Assembly (NCBI GenBank): GCA_964535575.1 | Contig: CAZHTC010000005.1 | Location: 124,001 to 188,000 of the forward strand | Length of the DNA: 64,000 nt | Direction: 5' to 3' | Origin: JAGPCK01 sp964535575 | GTDB taxonomy: Bacteria; Bacteroidota; Bacteroidia; UKL13-3 | Shown: positions 53,438 to 61,254 of the stretch, one piece after another | How the letters are laid out: the number at the start of each line of letters is the position of its first letter | Position numbering within the stretch: the stretch's first letter is position 1 | Notes under the pieces: generated by a model | The model's input: the letters and a program-made list of their open reading frames with translations, nothing else | Told to the model about the DNA's origin: nothing | Database searches by the model: none | Program-made: the position numbers and the translations under genes

Positions 53438-54289
53438 ATGGAGCAACAAAAAAAGTTACGTTTATACATAGGGATAGCCGCAGGAATTTTGGTGGCTGCC
53501 TCGGCCTTCTGGTATTTTAGTGAGCCTAAAGATACCGAATCATTATTGGAGAAAGCGGATATGCTGCGTGCCGAAGGGAACTATGAAGATGCGGTAGAAA
53601 TTTTCACCCGCGTTTTAAGCAAGGAGCCGCAGAATATTGAGGCTTTATTTAATCGGGCCTATTGTTATGATATACTCGCCAAATATGATTTATCCGAGGC
53701 CGACTACAGCGAAGTAATCCTGCTGAATCCGGGCCTGCAACCGGCATACCTCAATCGCGGACAGGCGCGCTATGCACAGCAAAAATGGGATTCGGCCATT
53801 GTGGATTTAAATTTTGTACTCCGCTTTAATCAGTTTGATACGGTTGCGCTATACCGAAGAGGGTTTTGCAAAGGCAAAACAAAAGATGTTGCCGGAGCCA
53901 TTAAAGATTATTCCGATGCTATCCAGTATCGTCCTGGTTTTGTTCAGGGACATTTAGAGCGGGCACAGTTGTTTTTGTTGCGGCAGGATACGGCTATGGC
54001 CTTGTTTGATTTAACCAAAGCCATTGAACTTGCACCCAAAGATACGCGTGGGTATTTTGGCCGGGGGGAAGTATTATTTACCCAGCAAAAATTTGAACTG
54101 GCCGGAAATGATTTTAATGAAGTGATTCTTATCGACTCAATGAGTACCAAGGCATATTACAACAGGGGCCTGTGTTACTTTTATCTTAAAATGTTTAACG
54201 AGGCTTGCAAAGATGTGGGCATTGCTTATGAATTGGGCGATACGGAGGCCCTGCCGTTTCTTCAGGCCAATTGCCGTCCGCAGCAATAG
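53438..54289 (+). CDS. Membrane-anchored TPR-repeat protein
   Basis: This is a 283-residue protein. A single helix (~9-27) anchors it, and from residue ~30 it carries about six tetratricopeptide repeats (for example ADMLRAEGNYEDAVEIFTRV, ALFNRAYCYDILAKYDLSEA, PAYLNRGQARYAQQKWDSAI). TPR arrays mediate protein-protein contact. The partner is unknown. It is 26 bases after the patatin gene and six before uvrC, forming a likely operon. The -7-like TATCTTTG just before the start suggests an internal promoter, but its spacing is odd. Confidence 0.88.
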   Translation: MEQQKKLRLYIGIAAGILVAASAFWYFSEPKDTESLLEKADMLRAEGNYEDAVEIFTRVLSKEPQNIEALFNRAYCYDILAKYDLSEADYSEVILLNPGLQPAYLNRGQARYAQQKWDSAIVDLNFVLRFNQFDTVALYRRGFCKGKTKDVAGAIKDYSDAIQYRPGFVQGHLERAQLFLLRQDTAMALFDLTKAIELAPKDTRGYFGRGEVLFTQQKFELAGNDFNEVILIDSMSTKAYYNRGLCYFYLKMFNEACKDVGIAYELGDTEALPFLQANCRPQQ

Positions 54290-54295
54290 TATGGC

Positions 54296-56101
54296 ATGAA
54301 CCAACATGAGCTGAAACTTTTTATCTCGCGCCTGCCCGAAACTCCCGGTGTTTACCGCTACTTTGATAAGGAGGATAAACTTATATATGTAGGCAAAGCC
54401 AAAAACCTGAAGAAACGCGTTTCATCGTATTTTAATAAAAATCACGATAACCGTAAAACAGCTGTGATGGTGTCGCGTATTGTACGGATTGAATTTACCC
54501 TGGTAGATACCGAATTTGATGCCCTGCTGCTCGAAAATTCACTGATTAAAAAATACCAGCCAAAGTACAATGTGAATTTGCGGGATGATAAAACCTATCC
54601 GTTTATCTGCATCAAAAAAGAACGTTTTCCGCGCATTTTCTCCACCCGCAACCGCATAAAAGACGGCTCCGATTATTTTGGTCCATACACCTCTGGTCGC
54701 ATGATGCATACCATGCTGGAGCTTATCAAAACACTTTATCCGGTGCGCAATTGCACTTTGGTACTAAGTGAAAAAAATATTAACGAAGGGAAATTTAAAA
54801 CCTGCCTCGAGTACCAGATTGGCAATTGCAAAGGTCCTTGTGAAAACCACCAGACTGAAGCCGATTATATGCAAGGTATAAAACAGGTGAAAAGTATTTT
54901 GCGGGGAAATATTGATGAGGTACTATCTTTTTTAGCACATGAAATGGAGGAAGCCGCCACTTTGCTAAAGTTTGAACTGGCCGCCTCCCTTAAGGAAAAA
55001 TACCAACTGCTGCAACACTACCAAAGCCGCTCTACCATAGTAAGCAAAAGCATTCATAACGTAGATGTGTTTAGTCTGGCACACGATGAGCAGTATGCTT
55101 TTGTAAACTACCTGAAAGTGGCCAACGGTATGATTATACAAAGCCACACGGTAGAACTTAAGAAAAAATTAGATGAAACACCTGCCGAATTGCTGGGATA
55201 TGCCATTGCCGATATACGCGAAACTTTTCACAGCAACTCTTCCGAGATTATTGTGCCTTTCGATTTGGAAATTGATGATGCCCGCCTGTTGTTTACCATA
55301 CCCAAAGCAGGCGAAAAAAAGAAATTGCTCGACCTTTCTTATAAAAATGCTGCTTATGCCAAAAAAGAAAAACTGGAGCAATATGAAAAACTGAATCCCG
55401 AACTGAAAACAGAGCGTATCCTTACTACGATGATGAAGGATTTGCACATGAAAGAACTGCCCAGGCATATTGAGTGTTTTGATAATTCCAATTTTCATGG
55501 TTCTTATCCGGTAAGTGCCATGACGGTTTTTAAAGACGCGCGGCCAAGCAAAAAGGATTACCGCCATTTTAACGTACAAACCGTTGAGGGCCCCGATGAT
55601 TTTGCTACGATGGAAGAAGTAATAGCGCGCAGATACAAACGCGTGCTGGAAGAAAATGAATCCATGCCACAGCTTATTATTATTGACGGGGGTAAAGGGC
55701 AACTGAGCGCAGCTGTGAGCAGCTTAAAAAAATTAGGCCTGTACGGCAAGGTTACCATAGCAGGCATTGCCAAGCGCCTCGAAGAATTGTATTTTCCAGA
55801 AGATGAATTACCCCTGTATATTGATAAAAAATCGGAAACACTGCGCATCATACAGCAAATTCGGGATGAAGCCCATCGATTTGGGATTACCCACCACCGC
55901 AAGCGCAGAGATAAAGGAACCCTCCAAACCGAACTGGAAACCATTGCTGGTATTGGCCCGGCTACGGTAGAATTGTTGTTGCGCGAATTAAAATCAGTAA
56001 AGAAAATTAAAGAAGCACCTGACGCATTACTTGAGGAAATAGTAGGCAAAGCAAAAGCCTCGCTTATCAGCAGCTATTTTAAAAATAAAGAAAACAAGTA
56101 G
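54296..56101 (+). CDS. uvrC: Excinuclease ABC subunit C
   Basis: UvrC makes the two incisions in nucleotide excision repair. The 601-residue protein has the N-terminal GIY-YIG nuclease (GVYRYFDKEDKLIYVGKAK), a UVR motif region near 205-235, an RNase-H-like C-terminal nuclease including ECFDNSNFHGSYPV and IIIDGGKGQL, and a terminal helix-hairpin-helix (ETIAGIGPATVELLLRELKS). Lengths and order are standard. It completes the run patatin-TPR-uvrC. Confidence 0.97.
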   Translation: MNQHELKLFISRLPETPGVYRYFDKEDKLIYVGKAKNLKKRVSSYFNKNHDNRKTAVMVSRIVRIEFTLVDTEFDALLLENSLIKKYQPKYNVNLRDDKTYPFICIKKERFPRIFSTRNRIKDGSDYFGPYTSGRMMHTMLELIKTLYPVRNCTLVLSEKNINEGKFKTCLEYQIGNCKGPCENHQTEADYMQGIKQVKSILRGNIDEVLSFLAHEMEEAATLLKFELAASLKEKYQLLQHYQSRSTIVSKSIHNVDVFSLAHDEQYAFVNYLKVANGMIIQSHTVELKKKLDETPAELLGYAIADIRETFHSNSSEIIVPFDLEIDDARLLFTIPKAGEKKKLLDLSYKNAAYAKKEKLEQYEKLNPELKTERILTTMMKDLHMKELPRHIECFDNSNFHGSYPVSAMTVFKDARPSKKDYRHFNVQTVEGPDDFATMEEVIARRYKRVLEENESMPQLIIIDGGKGQLSAAVSSLKKLGLYGKVTIAGIAKRLEELYFPEDELPLYIDKKSETLRIIQQIRDEAHRFGITHHRKRRDKGTLQTELETIAGIGPATVELLLRELKSVKKIKEAPDALLEEIVGKAKASLISSYFKNKENK

Positions 56102-56115
56102 GTTTTAAATCCGGC

Positions 56116-56430
56116 TTAATAATAAGCCTCTTCGGTGGGATAAATAATGATAAACGGATCTTTGCGCTGATCAATTTTGCCGCTTAAACTCCCCGAGCTC
56201 ATGCGCTGGTCTGAATTGGCCGGAAACGATTTAAGGTAGTATTGCTCCACCATTTTGGCAGTTGGCAGAGAATCGGTTTTAAATTGACACCAGCCGGCCG
56301 GATTTCCCTGCCTTTTTCGAATTTCATCGGGTTGATTGGTTACACCAATTGACCACTGGCTGTGGTTTGTTTTGCCGCTCGATGCTAATTTTTTCTCAAT
56401 TAATTCTTTAAAATGTTCGCTATTTCCCAT
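56116..56430 (-). CDS. Small conserved-looking hypothetical protein
   Basis: I cannot assign a family. The start at 56430 (MGNSEHFKELIEKKLASSGK) gives 104 residues; an earlier Met at 56466 is possible. The sequence shows WSIGVTNQPDEIRKRQGNPA, then WCQFKTDSLPTAKMVEQYYL, and ends DPFIIIYPTEEAYY. The 'GVT-x-P-E-x-R...ADS-x-AxxVExYxL' pattern loosely resembles small uncharacterised bacterial proteins that share GIY-YIG-like spacing, but catalytic residues are not evident. No signal or membrane segment. It converges with uvrC across a 14-base gap. Confidence 0.6.
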   Translation of the reverse strand: MGNSEHFKELIEKKLASSGKTNHSQWSIGVTNQPDEIRKRQGNPAGWCQFKTDSLPTAKMVEQYYLKSFPANSDQRMSSGSLSGKIDQRKDPFIIIYPTEEAYY

Positions 56431-56466
56431 GGCTTGCCTTGGCACAATAAACAAGCCGCTATTCAT

Positions 56467-56804
56467 TTAGCAGACAAAGAGGCAGAGAAAAATACCTAAA
56501 GCCTCAATTAAATTTCTACTGTTGTCGAACTAAAACGAAATATGAGGCAATTCGGTTAAGGCTAAAGCCCTAACGGTTTTCAGGTATTTTTGTATATCAC
56601 TTTTTTCTGTTACATAAGTATTGATTTCTGTTTGTAGGTTTGTTTTGTTCAGTTGTTACCAATATAACATAGCAAATTGTAAAGAAGCATGGGTTGCCTA
56701 AACACTAAAGTTCCGGTAACTGCATTTTCGTTACAGCAAAGCAGATTATAGTAAGCTGAATTATTGTTGCATTTTTTTAAATAAACCTAAATTAAATTAC
56801 GCTT
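56467..56804. other. Intergenic spacer with weak hairpin
   Basis: This 338-base spacer separates a minus-strand gene from a plus-strand gene and has no convincing ORF. The only structure I see is an imperfect hairpin at 56553-56576 (GGTTAAGG...CCCTAACGG type, two mismatches) followed by four T. Near its right end the sequence is AT-rich, with no exact -7 TANNTTTG. A regulatory region for the 56805 gene is likely here but not resolved. Confidence 0.5.
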
Positions 56805-58136
56805 ATGGCATGTACAATTGTTTCTCTTTTCAACCTCACCGGTGAAACTATTTCCACCAACCCTTCGGTTGCTCCCGAACTCGATCCGCAGTACTGGAAT
56901 GCATCTACGGCACCTTTGCCACCCGGACTTACTCCCGGGCAATCACTCATTGTAAGCCGCGATAGTGGTATTACCGATGGCAAAGTGTACACCTTCACGT
57001 TGAACTTCGAAGTGGATGGTTGTGCTGTTGCTTTTCTGCTTCAGCTTACGGGCACCTCTTTGGGTAGCGACTGGAACCTGGATCTGGTGGTCAATGAAAA
57101 TGATTTGGGATGGTGGTCAGACAACGATTCGCGAACCTACAGTTTTGAAGGAAACAGTGGTGCGATGAATTACATCACAGCTACCCCCATTTATCGCATT
57201 GGCAGCAGTAGGTGGGATATTATACTTACCGTAGGTCAGGGAGTTTATAATCCAGGTACCACCTACCAGTTGGGTCAGCAAATATTCACCAATGGAGGTC
57301 TGGTGAATGTAACGCTGGAGGAAAGCGGACTGGTGATGACCAGAACCATGTTTAATGAAGTATTATGGCAATCGCCCAATCCAAATCAACTGGTGGCCAA
57401 CACAGCCTCCATACAGGAATTTGGAAATCTGGTGGTATATGATGTAAACGGACAGGATATGTTTGAAGTAGGAACCACCACCACTCCCAATGACGGAGCC
57501 TATGTGCAGTTGCTCGATACACCCGATCTTCAGCTGATGAGCCTGCAATCAGCACCACTTTCTTCACTGAATTTGCCTGCCATTGACTGGAATTCTCCGG
57601 TATACCTCTACTCCGATGCATCGGGCTACTCGTATTGCGAAACTTCGGAATACTGGAAAAACATGTGTCAGGATCTTCCATGCACTTTGGCGCTTGCCTG
57701 GCCCGATTACGAAACCCAGACTTTTGAGATGACGCTGAACGGACAGCCGGCTGTTGTACAAGTGTGGAGAGGACATTGCCAACGTTTTCTAGGCGACTCC
57801 TGGTTTCCGGGAGGGTATGGGGCCGAAGTAGGCGTTTATACCCGTCAACCCTATTTGCCATCGGAAACTGAAGGACCCGGGGACAAGTGGTGGCCGGCAC
57901 CTCACTTAGTGCAATCCATCAGCTTCCGGCTTATCAACCTTGATAACGGGAACTCTGTATTTTTTGAATCGCTCACTGAAAATACCTACTGGAATTGTAA
58001 GTGGATGACGCCTGACAGTTATAATGCTTATGTAAGCAATCTGGGGCCGGGAAATACGCCTCCTCATGCCGACAGGTATCAGCTGGAGTTTGAGATAAAC
58101 GGAGGTGAAACCATTGTTTGGCCTGGTCAAACCTGA
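56805..58136 (+). CDS. Multi-domain bulb-lectin / DUF4474-like protein without signal peptide
   Basis: This is a 443-residue protein, Trp- and Asn-rich. Three parts can be distinguished. Residues 1-140 are a beta-rich domain with LDPQYWNASTAPLPPGL and GWWSDNDSRTYSFEGNSG, which loosely resembles aegerolysin-like folds. Residues ~150-262 fit a bulb-type mannose-binding lectin: LVNVTLEESGLVMTR, then ASIQEFGNLVVYDVNGQ, then DGAYVQLLDTPDLQLMS. Residues ~295-440 resemble DUF4474: VVQVWRGHCQRFL, GAEVGVYTRQP, FRLINLDNGNSVFFESL and TYWNCKWMTPDSYN. There is no signal peptide or sorting tail. The gene is flanked by spacers and a strong terminator, so it stands alone. Assignment of parts 1 and 3 is tentative. 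Confidence 0.72.
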   Translation: MACTIVSLFNLTGETISTNPSVAPELDPQYWNASTAPLPPGLTPGQSLIVSRDSGITDGKVYTFTLNFEVDGCAVAFLLQLTGTSLGSDWNLDLVVNENDLGWWSDNDSRTYSFEGNSGAMNYITATPIYRIGSSRWDIILTVGQGVYNPGTTYQLGQQIFTNGGLVNVTLEESGLVMTRTMFNEVLWQSPNPNQLVANTASIQEFGNLVVYDVNGQDMFEVGTTTTPNDGAYVQLLDTPDLQLMSLQSAPLSSLNLPAIDWNSPVYLYSDASGYSYCETSEYWKNMCQDLPCTLALAWPDYETQTFEMTLNGQPAVVQVWRGHCQRFLGDSWFPGGYGAEVGVYTRQPYLPSETEGPGDKWWPAPHLVQSISFRLINLDNGNSVFFESLTENTYWNCKWMTPDSYNAYVSNLGPGNTPPHADRYQLEFEINGGETIVWPGQT

Positions 58137-58190
58137 TCACTTCCGGTTTGATTGAAGTTTCTTTCTTAGTTAAATAACCTGACCAATATG

Positions 58191-58230
58191 AAATCAAAAT
58201 GCCGCAACATTGGTTGCGGCATTTTGATTT
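58191..58230. terminator. Perfect 18-bp hairpin terminator after the lectin-like gene
   Basis: The arms 58191-58208 and 58213-58230 are perfectly complementary, with an ATTG loop. The core is GCCGCAAC/GTTGCGGC flanked by A/T tracts, giving a U-tract on either strand. It closes the 56805 gene and may also stop transcripts from the opposite-strand GIY-YIG gene. Confidence 0.88.
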
Positions 58231-58298
58231 GTAAATTTGGAGGGAGTATTTTCAATACACCCTCCGAACCCGTGCAGGGAATGAAAGCCGACACGCAG

Positions 58299-58535
58299 TT
58301 AAAGGAATCTTTTTTTTGCAAATGCTTTTCCCGATCCGGATTTCAAATACTTCTCAAAAGTATACGCTTTGTATTTATCGGTAAAAGAAATGTAGGTGAT
58401 GAGTTCCACGGGTAATCGCGTAGCGGTATAGGTTACTTGTTTTTGTCGATGCCGGATTAGTCGGTTATTAATATCAGAGGTACATCCGGTGTAATACGTC
58501 TGGTCAGCACATTTTAAAATGTATACATGCCACAT
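58299..58535 (-). CDS. Short GIY-YIG domain protein (URI/YhbQ-type)
   Basis: This is a 78-residue protein spanning a single GIY-YIG nuclease domain: WHVYILKCADQTYYTGCTSD, INNRLIRHRQKQV, TATRLPVELITYISFTDKYK and YTFEKYLKSGSGKAFAKK. Motifs Y-V-L, Y-x-G, R and the E of FEKYLK are all kept. These stand-alone proteins are common and often unassigned, so a role in DNA metabolism is inferred. It is intact and has its own start at 58535. Confidence 0.9.
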   Translation of the reverse strand: MWHVYILKCADQTYYTGCTSDINNRLIRHRQKQVTYTATRLPVELITYISFTDKYKAYTFEKYLKSGSGKAFAKKRFL

Positions 58536-58641
58536 AACAAATAGTTTTTATAATCCTTTTTTTGACTTTCAGACTTTGTGGATTGCATCCACCGAAGCCG
58601 TCCGAAGTTCTAATCCGGTTTGGGGTTGAGTCATTTTTTGT

Positions 58642-58679
58642 GCCCTCCTTCGTCCCGGGAGTAGGGGACTTCGGAGGGC
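58642..58679. repeat. Extragenic palindrome beside the tmRNA 3' end
   Basis: Arms GCCCTCC-TTC-GTCCC (58642-58656) and GGGAC-TTC-GGAGGGC (58665-58679) are inverted, with a symmetric three-base TTC/TTC mismatch in the middle. The strict geometry suggests a dispersed palindromic repeat and not a random hairpin. It sits three bases from the tmRNA 3' end and lacks a U-tract. Confidence 0.55.
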
Positions 58680-58682
58680 GAA

Positions 58683-59051
58683 GGTGGAGCTGGAGGGAGT
58701 CGAACCCTCGTCCGGAGATGGAACGGTAATGCTTTCTACACGCTTATTATCCTTTAATTGTAGGGAACAGGTAAGCCGGATAAAGGCTAATCCTGAACCT
58801 TAGATTTCTTTATACAAGCCGGGCGCAAAACCACTTACCCGCAGGCCCCGGTGAAACGACACCCCTGGTGGCAACTACACCGAAAAACAGTTGCCGGGAT
58901 GATGGCTTAGTGCGTAATCGTCCTGATTAGGCAGCCATAGCGAAGTTGTTTTCGCCAGTTAAAGGTTGAGTATTGAGATTAAAGAGCCAATATCCCAACG
59001 CTCTGCGTGCTTACATCCCTGTTGCTCATCCCGTCAATTCCGGTCAGCCCC
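58683..59051 (-). ncRNA. ssrA: Transfer-messenger RNA
   Basis: This RNA rescues stalled ribosomes. Its 5' end begins GGGGCTGACC (plus strand 59051 downward). It pairs with CAGCTCC near the 3' end to form the tRNA-like acceptor stem. GGTTCGACTCCCTCC forms the T-arm. The tag frame at 58956-58927 reads GGC GAA AAC AAC TTC GCT ATG GCT GCC TAA, giving GENNFAMAA after the first Ala from the charged tmRNA. The encoded 3' end is A-CC with no full CCA, so CCA is added by enzyme. Pseudoknot-like sequences lie between the tag and the 3' end. Confidence 0.97.
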
Positions 59052-59072
59052 AAGGTTGTTAATTTAAGAGTA

Positions 59073-59080
59073 CAAAGGTA
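59073..59080 (-). promoter_or_regulatory. -7 promoter element for ssrA
   Basis: On the minus strand this reads TACCTTTG, an exact TANNTTTG match, 21 bases before the mature 5' end of tmRNA. No clear -33 TTG is seen, so confidence is moderate. Transcription would start a few bases upstream of the mature RNA, which is trimmed by RNase P. Confidence 0.55.
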
Positions 59081-59179
59081 AGGCTTTGCCGCCATATTTA
59101 GTGGGGCACTTGGTTATTAATAAATTAAAACCTACTTGTTCAGAAAAAAGTGCAGGTGTGGAAACTTGTCCCACACAGT

Positions 59180-59212
59180 TTTGCCCTGCCTTCAATATTG
59201 CGTGTAAATTTG
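59180..59212 (+). promoter_or_regulatory. Promoter of the secreted protein at 59263
   Basis: TTTG (59180-59183) and TAAATTTG (59205-59212) are 21 bases apart, close to the Bacteroidota consensus. Expected start of transcription is near 59219, about 45 bases before the ATG. This also supports the 59263 start over the upstream in-frame Met at 59086. Confidence 0.68.
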
Positions 59213-59262
59213 TTACCGATAATTTTACGGATACTCTAAAGTTTTTATTAAACAAATACTCA

Positions 59263-59799
59263 ATGAAACAAATCAGCATTCTTGCGCTTTTCCTTGCCGC
59301 CTCGATAAGTTTAATGGCTCAGGGCAATAAAAAACCAAATGGAAAAGGTCTAATACCGGGTTTCCGCACCATGACATGGGGGGTGCATATCGACTCGACC
59401 ATGAAAAACGGACGTAAAGTAACGTTTTTGAAAAGCAATACCATCAACGACCCCAATGCCTATGTGCTGGAGAATGAAGACATGACCATTGGTACTGTTA
59501 CTCTCAATAATATCTACTACTATTTTACTGACCGGGGGCGTTTTACCAAAGTAATGATGGTGGCCGATAAAAAGTATTTTGCCGATATGAAATACATTTT
59601 ATCTTACAAATACGATGAGGTACAGGCCCCGCAAATTTCAAAAACCTCTAATGGCAGCACCGTTTACCAATGGACGGTGGATGATGTGCGCATTACCTTA
59701 ACCGATGGCTCGGCAGATGGATTTATGACTGTAACCTTCTTTATGGATTTTAATCTGCACGAGTTTAAAATTATAAACAGTGGGGTAAGCGATTTTTAG
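59263..59799 (+). CDS. Secreted protein of unknown function
   Basis: The start at 59263 gives 178 residues with a signal peptide (QISILALFLAASISLMAQ, cleaved before GNKKP). An in-frame Met at 59086 lies in the tmRNA promoter region and is rejected. The mature part is beta-rich: FRTMTWGVHIDSTMKNGRK, then VTLNNIYYYFTDRGRFTKVM, DVRITLTDGSADGFMTVTFF. It may be a small periplasmic or surface protein. I see no catalytic motif. It has its own promoter and is followed by engB on the other strand. Confidence 0.78.
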   Translation: MKQISILALFLAASISLMAQGNKKPNGKGLIPGFRTMTWGVHIDSTMKNGRKVTFLKSNTINDPNAYVLENEDMTIGTVTLNNIYYYFTDRGRFTKVMMVADKKYFADMKYILSYKYDEVQAPQISKTSNGSTVYQWTVDDVRITLTDGSADGFMTVTFFMDFNLHEFKIINSGVSDF

Positions 59800-59853
59800 C
59801 AGCGGATTTAAACAGCTATTTTATTTCTGATACTAAAACAGGTTTGAATTATT

Positions 59854-60471
59854 TCAGGCCTGTTTTTTTTGTATCTGGTATTGTTGGTTGGATGCCCCGA
59901 TAAACTTAAGCACGTCTTCTTTTCCTGTTTTTTTCTCGGCCGATGTAAGAAACATTGGGGGTAATTCTTCCCAGGTTTCGTAAAGGGTTTTTTCAAACAG
60001 TTCTTTGTTTTGCTGGGTTTGTGCAGCGTTTTGCTTATCTATTTTGGTAAATATGATAACAAACGGAATGGCCAATTGCCCAAGGTGGTTGATAAACTCA
60101 ATATCGATGGGTTGAGGTTCAAGCCTTGAATCAATGAGCACAAAAAGGTATTGAAGGTTCTCGCGTCCTTTCAGGTATTCTTCAATAAAATCACCCCATT
60201 TTTGGCGGGCAGATCGTGAAACCCGGGCATATCCGTAGCCGGGAAGGTCTACCAGGTACCAGTTATTATTAATGATGAAATGGTTTATTTCCTGAGTTTT
60301 TCCTGGGGTAGAAGATACTTTGGCCAGTTTAGAGTGGTTGCACAACATGTTGATGAGCGATGATTTGCCCACATTGGAACGGCCAATAAAAGCGTATTCA
60401 GGTAACTGAGGCGAAGGGCATTGTGATAGTTTAACTGAACTTTTAACAAAGGAGGCCGTTTTAATAAGCAT
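59854..60471 (-). CDS. engB: Ribosome biogenesis GTPase EngB (YihA/YsxC)
   Basis: This is an essential TRAFAC GTPase in late 50S assembly. The 205-residue protein has G1 GRSNVGKS (30-37), G3 in VDLPGYGYARVS, G4 TKID and the family's G2-region STPGKTQEINHF. Full length, with the C terminus DVLKFIGASNQQYQ. It diverges from ubiE, and a -7 element sits 35 bases upstream of its start. Confidence 0.96.
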   Translation of the reverse strand: MLIKTASFVKSSVKLSQCPSPQLPEYAFIGRSNVGKSSLINMLCNHSKLAKVSSTPGKTQEINHFIINNNWYLVDLPGYGYARVSRSARQKWGDFIEEYLKGRENLQYLFVLIDSRLEPQPIDIEFINHLGQLAIPFVIIFTKIDKQNAAQTQQNKELFEKTLYETWEELPPMFLTSAEKKTGKEDVLKFIGASNQQYQIQKKQA

Positions 60472-60491
60472 ACGAAAGCGGGAGATTTAAT

Positions 60492-60514
60492 TAAATTTGC
60501 GCACTTCAAAGGTA
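60492..60514. promoter_or_regulatory. Divergent promoters for ubiE and engB
   Basis: On the plus strand TAAATTTG (60492-60499) lies 36 bases upstream of the ubiE start. On the minus strand TACCTTTG (60514-60507) lies 36 bases upstream of engB. Both match TANNTTTG exactly and are nearly back to back. The matching -33 elements are unclear on both sides. Confidence 0.5.
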
Positions 60515-60534
60515 AGAATTAAAACATATATCAG

Positions 60535-61254
60535 TTGACTCAGGTTACCCCGTTTAAAGATTCATCAGCCGGCAAAAAGCAGCAGGTGGAGCAGATGTTT
60601 GATCAGATATCGGCCCGCTATGATTTTATGAATCACTTTTTATCACTGGGCATTGATAAGTTGTGGCGCAAAAAAGCCATTGCCCTTGCCTCATCGGTTA
60701 AACCGGATCGTTTGCTTGATGTGGCCACCGGTACTGGCGATTTTGCCATTCAGGCATTGCAAACCGGGGCAAAGGAGATTATTGGGGTAGATATTTCGGA
60801 AGGGATGCTGAAAGTGGGGATGGAAAAGGTGAAACCTTACAACGGTAAAATAAAACTGATGCGGGGCGATTCGGAAAATTTACAGTTTGCCGACAACAGT
60901 TTTGATGCAATTATCGTTGCTTTTGGAGTGCGCAATTTTGAAAATTTACAAAAAGGGCTGAAGGAAATGTATCGTGTATTGCAGCCGGGAGGTATTGTAG
61001 TGGTGCTCGAGTTTTCGAAACCGCGGGTATTTCCGGTAAAACAGTTTTACGGTTTTTATTTCCGGTATATCCTTCCGTTTTGGGGAAGGTTGCTGGCCAA
61101 ACATCAAACAGCTTATACCTATTTACCGGAGTCGGTACAGGCGTTTCCGGAAGGGGAAGCATTTTTAGCAGAATTAAACCGGGCAGGATATAATCATACC
61201 ACATGCAAAACTCTTTCATTCGGAATATCTTCTATTTATTCGGGAAAGAAATAA
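60535..61254 (+). CDS. ubiE: Demethylmenaquinone (ubiquinone/menaquinone) C-methyltransferase
   Basis: This enzyme adds the final methyl group in menaquinone synthesis using SAM. The 239-residue protein begins at TTG 60535; the conserved VTPFKDSSAGKKQQVEQMF region starts immediately, and no ATG lies nearby. Motifs are FDQISARYDFMNHFLSLGID, LLDVATGTGDFA and DNSFDAIIVAFGVRNF, as in the UbiE family. It overlaps porT by 52 bases, so both are co-translated. Confidence 0.95.
   Translation: MTQVTPFKDSSAGKKQQVEQMFDQISARYDFMNHFLSLGIDKLWRKKAIALASSVKPDRLLDVATGTGDFAIQALQTGAKEIIGVDISEGMLKVGMEKVKPYNGKIKLMRGDSENLQFADNSFDAIIVAFGVRNFENLQKGLKEMYRVLQPGGIVVVLEFSKPRVFPVKQFYGFYFRYILPFWGRLLAKHQTAYTYLPESVQAFPEGEAFLAELNRAGYNHTTCKTLSFGISSIYSGKK

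Noticed and set aside
58599..58641. Second palindrome near CCGTCCGAAG
   Set aside because: Short repeated words occur here (CCGAAG), but I cannot form a consistent hairpin, so it was not listed as an element.
59086..59262. Upstream 59-codon extension of the secreted protein at 59263
   Set aside because: It covers the likely tmRNA promoter and has no signal-like start, while the ATG at 59263 gives a clear signal peptide and a promoter lies in the right place.
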